DNA of 11,386 nt from Planctomycetota bacterium (lineage in GTDB: Bacteria; Planctomycetota; SZUA-567; H5-PLA8), in assembly GCA_025355035.1 (NCBI GenBank), contig JANXLS010000704.1, forward strand, positions 1 to 11,386, written 5' to 3'. The number at the start of each line of letters is the position of its first letter. Position 1 is the stretch's first letter. Below are positions 7,715 through 11,386 of this stretch, in pieces. The position numbers were made by a program, and so were the translations under genes. The notes under the pieces are model-generated. The model was given only the letters and a program-made list of their open reading frames with translations, made no database searches and was not told the DNA's origin.

Positions 7715-7718
7715 ACAC

Positions 7719-9350
7719 ATGCAGAAAAAAAGTATGATCAGTCTGTTCTGCGCGGTTGCTGTTCTAACCGTAGCAGCGTGTGCAAATGAAGCCGGTCCGC
7801 GACCGCCGAATGCCGCGCCGGGTGAATGCTGGTGCTTGTTCCAGATTCCGGCCGAGTACAAGACGGTGACGGAACAGGTTTGCGTCAGGCCAGCCAGTTG
7901 CACGTACGAAACAATTCCGGCCGTGTCGGAAACACGGACGCGCAAAGTTTGCTGTACTCCGGCAAGCTGCACATACGAAACGATTCCGGCCGTCTACAAG
8001 GACGAGGAATACAAGGTCTGTGTTAAACCGGAAAGCTGTACTTCCGAAGCGATTCCGGCCGTTTACGAAACGCGCACCCGCAAGGTTTGCTGCACGCCGG
8101 CGACCTGCACGAAAGAAACGATTCCGGCCGTGTACAAAGACGAGCCTTATCAGGTCTGCGTAACCCCGGCAAGCTGCTCGACGGAAACGATCCCGGCCGT
8201 GTACAAGGACGAAGAATACAAAGTTTGCGTCAAGCCTGAATCCTGCACGAAGGAAGCGATTCCTGCCGTGTACGAAACCCGCACTCGCAAAGTCTGCTGC
8301 AAACCCGAAACATGCGTCAAGCACCCGGTTCCGGCCGTGTACGAAACACGCACGCGCAAAGTTTGCTGCAAGCCCGAAACCTGCATCTCGCACCCGGTTC
8401 CGGCCGTGTACGAAACCCGCACGCGCCAAGTTTGCTGCAAGCCCGAAACCTGCGTCTCGCACCCGGTTCCGGCCGTGTACGAAACCCGCACGCGCGAAGT
8501 CTGCGTTTGCCCGTCCCGCAACGAATGGCAGAAGTCCAGCTGTGAAGGCAAAGGCGCTGGCGATGATAAAGTCAAGGTTGTTGCCAACGAGTGCTGGTGT
8601 TTGGTCACGATTCCGGCTGTCATGAAGGCAGAGCCCTACCAAGTCTGCGTCACGCCGGCGAGCTGCACGAAGGAAACGATTCCGGCTGTTTACAAAGACG
8701 AGCCTTATCAGGTCTGCGTAACACCAGCAAGCTGCACGACGGAAACGATCCCGGCTGTGTACAAGGACGAAGAATACAAGGTCTGCGTCAAGCCTGAAAC
8801 CTGCGTCTCGCACCCGGTTCCGGCCGTGTACGAAACCCGCACGCGCAAGGTCTGCTGCAAGCCTGAAAGCTGCGTCAAGCACCCGGTTCCGGCCGTGTAC
8901 GAAACCCGCACTCGCAAAGTTTGCTGCCAGCCTGAAACCTGCGTCTCGCACCCGGTTCCGGCCGTGTACAAGGACGAAGAATATAAGGTTTGCGTCAAGC
9001 CCGAAACCTGTGTCAAGCACCCGGTTCCCGCCGTTTGGGAAACCCGCACGCGCAAGGTTTGCTGCCAGCCCGAAAGCAAGCGCTCGATTCCGGTTCCGGC
9101 CGTTTACAAGGACGAAAGCTACACCGTCTGCGTGAAGCCGGCCTGCCAGAAGTCCATCCCGGTTCCGCCGGAATACAAGACTGTTGAAAAGCAGATCTGT
9201 GTTTGCCCGGCCCGCTGTGAATGGCGCAAGACGGCTTGCCAACCCGGCAAGACGGGCATGATTGAAAACAAGCCCAGCGTCTTTATCGGTGCTGTCGAAA
9301 CCAAGAACACGGAAGAAAAGGCTGTCGATGCCACGTTCGGCAAGTACTAA
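7719..9350 (+). CDS. Cysteine-rich tandem-repeat lipoprotein (19 x 23 residues, two modules)
   Basis: A 543-residue protein with a lipoprotein-type signal peptide: MQKK, hydrophobic core, lipobox VAAC with lipidated C21 predicted. The rest is nearly all a 23-residue repeat, [IV]PAVY plus either KDEEYKVCVKPE or ETRTRKVCCKPE, then a Cys pair residue and a short linker such as VSHP or TKET. Module 1 has ten repeats (43-272) and module 2 nine (298-504). Each is opened by ECWCL (36-40, 291-295) and closed by a VCVCP/ICVCP cap with EW and a final Cys (about 261-275, 493-507). I count about 54 cysteines. The tail (508-543) is non-repetitive and ends DATFGKY. The PA-Y-TVT-V-V-P pattern recalls repeats in secreted proteins of other Gram-negatives, and cysteine-rich YTV-type planctomycete wall proteins, from memory only. 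It is likely an abundant disulfide-linked envelope or surface protein; metal binding is an alternative. No enzyme domain is visible. Confidence 0.85.
   Translation: MQKKSMISLFCAVAVLTVAACANEAGPRPPNAAPGECWCLFQIPAEYKTVTEQVCVRPASCTYETIPAVSETRTRKVCCTPASCTYETIPAVYKDEEYKVCVKPESCTSEAIPAVYETRTRKVCCTPATCTKETIPAVYKDEPYQVCVTPASCSTETIPAVYKDEEYKVCVKPESCTKEAIPAVYETRTRKVCCKPETCVKHPVPAVYETRTRKVCCKPETCISHPVPAVYETRTRQVCCKPETCVSHPVPAVYETRTREVCVCPSRNEWQKSSCEGKGAGDDKVKVVANECWCLVTIPAVMKAEPYQVCVTPASCTKETIPAVYKDEPYQVCVTPASCTTETIPAVYKDEEYKVCVKPETCVSHPVPAVYETRTRKVCCKPESCVKHPVPAVYETRTRKVCCQPETCVSHPVPAVYKDEEYKVCVKPETCVKHPVPAVWETRTRKVCCQPESKRSIPVPAVYKDESYTVCVKPACQKSIPVPPEYKTVEKQICVCPARCEWRKTACQPGKTGMIENKPSVFIGAVETKNTEEKAVDATFGKY
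7845..8534 (+). repeat. Module 1: ten tandem 69-bp coding repeats
   Basis: Ten consecutive in-frame 69-bp units without spacers. Neighbouring units late in the module are nearly identical at DNA level: the units at 8328-8396 and 8397-8465 differ at only three positions by eye. This implies recent unit-level duplication or gene conversion. The first two units are the most divergent. Confidence 0.9.
8610..9230 (+). repeat. Module 2: nine tandem 69-bp coding repeats
   Basis: Nine in-frame 69-bp units. The pair at 8679-8816 closely copies the pair at 8121-8258 in module 1, including synonymous codon choices, which points to block duplication rather than convergent protein selection. The last three units are divergent and the final one returns to the EYKTV form of unit 1. 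Confidence 0.9.
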
Positions 9351-9378
9351 ACCTTTGTCTTCAGTATAAGCTATACGA

Positions 9379-9410
9379 GAACGGCCCGGTTTATACCGGG
9401 CCGTTTTTTT
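9379..9410 (+). terminator. Intrinsic terminator after the repeat lipoprotein
   Basis: A perfect 10-bp inverted repeat (ACGGCCCGGT, loop TTAT, ACCGGGCCGT) is followed by seven T. It begins about 30 bases after the stop codon and is oriented for plus-strand transcription; the minus-strand side lacks a T run. Confidence 0.92.
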
Positions 9411-9436
9411 GTAGTGTGTCATTTCTTCCCGCGCGA

Positions 9437-9464
9437 GACTCAGCACTCGGCACTCGGCACTTAT
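9437..9464 (-). repeat. Heptanucleotide tandem repeat tract (CACTCGG family)
   Basis: Units GACTCAG, CACTCGG, CACTCGG, CACTTAT on the plus strand. It ends directly at the last base of the rsmI stop codon (9465-9467, minus strand). It differs in sequence from the TTCAAAG family but has the same 7-bp period and the same placement at a gene's stop codon. Confidence 0.75.
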
Positions 9465-10187
9465 CTACTCTTCGCCGTGTTCGTCACTGTCGTGCTGGTA
9501 TCGCTCACGGACGATTCCGGACACCAACAGCGTACATTCGCCGCGTGGCGGTTGTTTCTCGACAAACGCCGCCAAGTCGCTCAAATTCATCCGAACAAAC
9601 GTCTCATGAATTTTTGTCAATTCGCGCGCCAAACATGCGGGACGATCCGCGCCGAAAATTTCGACGAATTCCGGCAATACTTTCGGAACGCGCTGGGGCG
9701 ACTCGTAGAAAATCAACGTCTCTTCGCGATCTTTCAGCGAGTCCAGAATCCGGCGACGAGCACCCGGTTTTTTGGGTAGAAAGCCGCGGAAGATAAATCC
9801 ATGTACCGGTAATCCGCTCGCTGAAAGCGCAGCGATTGCAGCACAGCCGCCGGGAATGGGAATGACGCTCACGCCCGCGTCAATAGCCGCGCGCAACAGG
9901 CGGTATCCGGGATCGCTGACCAGCGGCGTCCCGCCTTCGCTGACCACCGCGACATCGATTCCGCGCGTTAGCATGTCGGCCAATTTCGGCGCCATTCCCG
10001 CTTCGTTGTGTTCGCCGTACGAGAGGATTTGCTTGCCATCCGCCGGGATGTTAAATGCGGTCATCAGGCGTCGGGCAGAGCGCGTATCTTCCGCCGCGAT
10101 GACCGGAGCGGCCTTGATCGTTTCGATCGCGCGCGGCGACATGTCCGACAGATTTCCGAGCGGTGTGGCGATGATGTAGAGGGGCAT
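9465..10187 (-). CDS. rsmI: 16S rRNA (cytidine(1402)-2'-O)-methyltransferase
   Basis: A 240-residue SAM-dependent RNA methyltransferase of the tetrapyrrole-methylase fold; RsmI methylates the 2'-O of C1402 in the ribosomal P-site decoding region. Motifs in order: IIATPLGNLSDMSPRA (5-20), AAEDTRSARRL (31-41), EHNE (59-62), SEGGTPLVSDPG (83-94), IPIPGGCAAIAALSASGLP (109-127), GFLPKK (135-140), FYESPQR (160-166) and RELTKIHE (188-195). The order and spacing are diagnostic. Two motifs differ from the usual form: SEGGTP instead of SDAGTP, and IPGGCA instead of IPGPSA. The small C-terminal helical domain found in E. coli RsmI (286 residues) is absent, and the tail is acidic. It is transcribed alone, divergent from the response regulator. 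ATG at 10187 matches the family N-terminus; its ribosome site is weak. Confidence 0.95.
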   Translation of the reverse strand: MPLYIIATPLGNLSDMSPRAIETIKAAPVIAAEDTRSARRLMTAFNIPADGKQILSYGEHNEAGMAPKLADMLTRGIDVAVVSEGGTPLVSDPGYRLLRAAIDAGVSVIPIPGGCAAIAALSASGLPVHGFIFRGFLPKKPGARRRILDSLKDREETLIFYESPQRVPKVLPEFVEIFGADRPACLARELTKIHETFVRMNLSDLAAFVEKQPPRGECTLLVSGIVRERYQHDSDEHGEE

Positions 10188-10210
10188 GTTTTTCTTTTCA
10201 AAGAGTGTGC

Positions 10211-10238
10211 TAAACCTTGAACTTTGAACCTTGAACCA
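10211..10238 (-). repeat. Heptanucleotide tandem repeat tract (TTCAAAG family), copy 3
   Basis: On the plus strand the units are TAAACCT, TGAACTT, TGAACCT, TGAACCA, the reverse complement of the tracts at 1546-1574 and 5981-6010. It lies in the divergent gap between rsmI and the response regulator, the only one of the tracts placed at gene starts. Confidence 0.8.
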
Positions 10239-10270
10239 TTTCGTTTACAGTGATACGATAGATTTATAAC
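10231..10270 (+). promoter_or_regulatory. Candidate promoter region of the response regulator
   Basis: Two overlapping options. One is TTGAAC (10231-10236, inside the repeat tract) with TACGAT (10254-10259) at 17 bp. The other is TTTACA (10244-10249) with TATAAC (10265-10270, five of six) at 15 bp. Either would start transcription 20-30 bases before the gene. They cannot be separated by inspection. Confidence 0.3.
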
Positions 10271-10291
10271 TGAGAATGGAGACGCGCGCCT

Positions 10292-10660
10292 GTGGCAAAA
10301 TTATTGGTTGTAGATGACGATCGAAATCAAGGCCAATTGTACAAGATTGATCTGGAAGACGACGGTCATGAAGTCACGCTGGCAGCCAGTGGCCCGGAGG
10401 GTCTCGATGCGCTCAAAGTGAGCCGCCCGGACCTGATCGTACTCGACATTTCGATGCCCGGAATGGACGGCATTGAAACGCTCGGAAAAATTCTCGCGCA
10501 GGATCGAACGCTACCCGTAATCCTCAACACCGCCTATTCGAATTACAAGAATAATTTCATGACGTGGTCTGCCGATGGATACGTTGTGAAATCGGGCGAC
10601 ACGACCGAATTAAAGAGTAAAATTCGTGAAGTGTTGAAATCGCGCGGAATTCTCGCCTAA
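10292..10660 (+). CDS. Single-domain response regulator (CheY-like receiver)
   Basis: A 122-residue stand-alone receiver domain. The acidic pocket D8-D9-D10, phosphoacceptor D52 (LIVLDISMPGMDG), T80 (LPVILNTAYS) and K100 with Y97 three residues before it (GYVVKSGD) are all at canonical positions, so it should be phosphorylatable. There is no output domain, so it must act by binding a partner or passing phosphate on. The start is GTG, with GGAGA about ten bases upstream and the family N-terminus MAKLLVVDDD. No histidine kinase is in the window. glgC follows in the same direction after 112 bases, so a link to glycogen or storage control is possible but unproven. Confidence 0.93.
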   Translation: MAKLLVVDDDRNQGQLYKIDLEDDGHEVTLAASGPEGLDALKVSRPDLIVLDISMPGMDGIETLGKILAQDRTLPVILNTAYSNYKNNFMTWSADGYVVKSGDTTELKSKIREVLKSRGILA

Positions 10661-10772
10661 CGATTGGTATTGAAAAAGAGTTGGAGAGCCATTACATGCG
10701 CCTCCAAACTCTGCGCTCGAGATTCGCTCCACTCAAACGTGTTTCCGTTTTCCGAATTGGACGATCAACTTC

Positions 10773-11386
10773 ATGGCTAATCCGCTGCTGAAAAACACGC
10801 TCACGATCATCCTCGCGGGAGGGCAGGGCGAGCGCTTGTATCCGTTGACCAAAGACCGTGCGAAGCCCGCAGTGCCATTCGGAGGGATGTACCGCATCAT
10901 CGATTTCACGCTCTCGAACTGCCTCAATTCCGAGTGCATGAACGTTTACGTTCTGACGCAGTACAAGTCGTTTTCGCTCGACCGCCACATCATGCTCGGT
11001 TGGAGCGGATTGTTCAACAATCCGGAACTCGGCCAGTTCATCCACATCCTCCCGCCGCAGCAGCGTGCCGGGACGTCGTGGTATCTGGGTACCGCCGACG
11101 CGATCTATCAGAATATCTACAACCTCGAACGCGAAAAGCCTGAGCGCGTTTTGATTCTCGCCGGCGATCATATTTACAAAATGAATTACGCAAAAATGAT
11201 CGAGTATCACGTCGAGAAAAATGCGGACTTGACGATCTCCTGCGTGAACGTGCACAAGTCGGAAGCGAATCAACTCGGCATTGCCGTCGCCAACGAACAG
11301 AACCGCATCGTCGGCTTTCAGGAAAAACCAAAGAAGGATCCCGCCACAATTCCCGGCCAACCCGATCAGTGTTACGCGAGCATGGG
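10773..11386 (+). CDS. glgC: Glucose-1-phosphate adenylyltransferase, 5' part (runs off the window)
   Basis: The first 204 codons of ADP-glucose pyrophosphorylase, which makes ADP-glucose from ATP and glucose-1-phosphate, the committed step of bacterial glycogen synthesis. Visible blocks: the nucleotide-binding loop ILAGGQGERLYPLTKDRAKP (13-32), VPFGGMYRIIDFTLSNCLNS, the YVLTQYKS block, GWSGLFNNPE, GTSWYLGTADAIYQN, and the catalytic VLILAGDHIYKMNY with its Asp. The nucleotide loop has RLYPLT where many homologues have RLxPLT. ATG 10773 gives the expected short N-terminal extension; its Shine-Dalgarno is not obvious. The gene is cut by the window edge at about half of its usual 400-430 residues, so the C-terminal beta-helix is not seen. 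No other glycogen gene is present here. Confidence 0.95.
   Translation, partial: MANPLLKNTLTIILAGGQGERLYPLTKDRAKPAVPFGGMYRIIDFTLSNCLNSECMNVYVLTQYKSFSLDRHIMLGWSGLFNNPELGQFIHILPPQQRAGTSWYLGTADAIYQNIYNLEREKPERVLILAGDHIYKMNYAKMIEYHVEKNADLTISCVNVHKSEANQLGIAVANEQNRIVGFQEKPKKDPATIPGQPDQCYASM

Larger units (their letters stand above)
7202..7718. other. Gene-free stretch of 517 bases before the repeat lipoprotein gene
   Basis: No convincing gene on either strand. It is AT-richer at its left end. A small hairpin (7226-7241, CCGTTG-AGAA-CAGCGG with one G-U pair) and a weak CGCG/CGCG hairpin followed by six T (7258-7281) are possible but poor terminators for the glycosyltransferase operon. A candidate promoter lies at 7363-7391, which would leave an untranslated leader of over 300 bases. 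The short open frames inside (for example a 52-codon frame from ATG 7387) have no recognisable features. Confidence 0.5.

Noticed and set aside
7323..7718. 131-codon minus-strand open frame in the gene-free stretch
   Set aside because: Ser/Thr/Asn-rich with no recognisable domain, no clear ribosome site, and opposite to the likely transcript of the lipoprotein.
7681..7737. Possible leader peptide overlapping the start of the lipoprotein gene
   Set aside because: The AGGAGGGG before it is too close to its ATG, and the 18-codon frame shows no attenuator-like codon run.
7845..9230. CRISPR-like array
   Set aside because: The 69-bp periodic units are contiguous, in frame and translated, with no unique spacers.
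9364..9376. Small palindrome GTATA-AGC-TATAC just before the terminator
   Set aside because: A 5-bp AT-rich stem of this kind is expected by chance; no role can be argued.
7764..9446. 560-codon open frame on the minus strand across the repeat lipoprotein
   Set aside because: It is open because every 69-bp unit lacks stops in that frame, so it is a repeat artefact. Its product is a low-information repeat with no signal peptide, and it runs through the terminator and into the rsmI-side tract.

Overview
The window is a mid-GC chromosomal segment from what looks like a Gram-negative bacterium. A lipoprotein-type signal peptide, a CFA-synthase-like methyltransferase, glgC and rsmI are all present; no phage, transposon, tRNA, rRNA or CRISPR was seen. 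The intergenic gaps carry degenerate short tandem repeats of 7-8 bp. The cysteine-rich tandem-repeat surface protein recalls planctomycete-type cell-wall proteins, but a PVC-type or allied-phylum placement is only a guess.

Left part (1-1995): three unrelated-looking plus-strand genes. They are a flavin-reductase-like FMN protein (277-891), a small exported helical protein of unknown function (997-1545) and an OsmC-family thiol protein (1582-1995). Repeat tracts sit at 21-54 and 1546-1574.

Middle (2099-7201): four co-directional genes with gaps of 22-38 bp, probably one operon. They encode a two-zinc-ribbon, two-DUF4178 membrane protein, a SAM-dependent methyltransferase of the CFA synthase / coclaurine N-methyltransferase type, a DUF1295 (steroid 5-alpha-reductase/ICMT-like) membrane enzyme, and a GT4 glycosyltransferase. 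Together they suggest modification of a lipid or other membrane-associated molecule.

Centre-right (7202-9410): a gene-free stretch of about 0.5 kb leads into the most unusual gene of the window. It is a 543-residue predicted lipoprotein made almost entirely of nineteen 23-residue repeats in two capped modules, with about one cysteine per ten residues. It has the best Shine-Dalgarno of the window and is followed by a textbook intrinsic terminator, as expected for an abundant envelope structural protein.

Right part (9437-11386): rsmI on the minus strand (16S rRNA 2'-O-methylation), then a single-domain response regulator and the 5' part of glgC (ADP-glucose synthesis) on the plus strand, the last running off the window.

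The most notable observations are the cysteine-rich repeat lipoprotein, the habit of short tandem-repeat tracts to abut or contain stop codons, and the DUF4178-methyltransferase-DUF1295-glycosyltransferase cluster.
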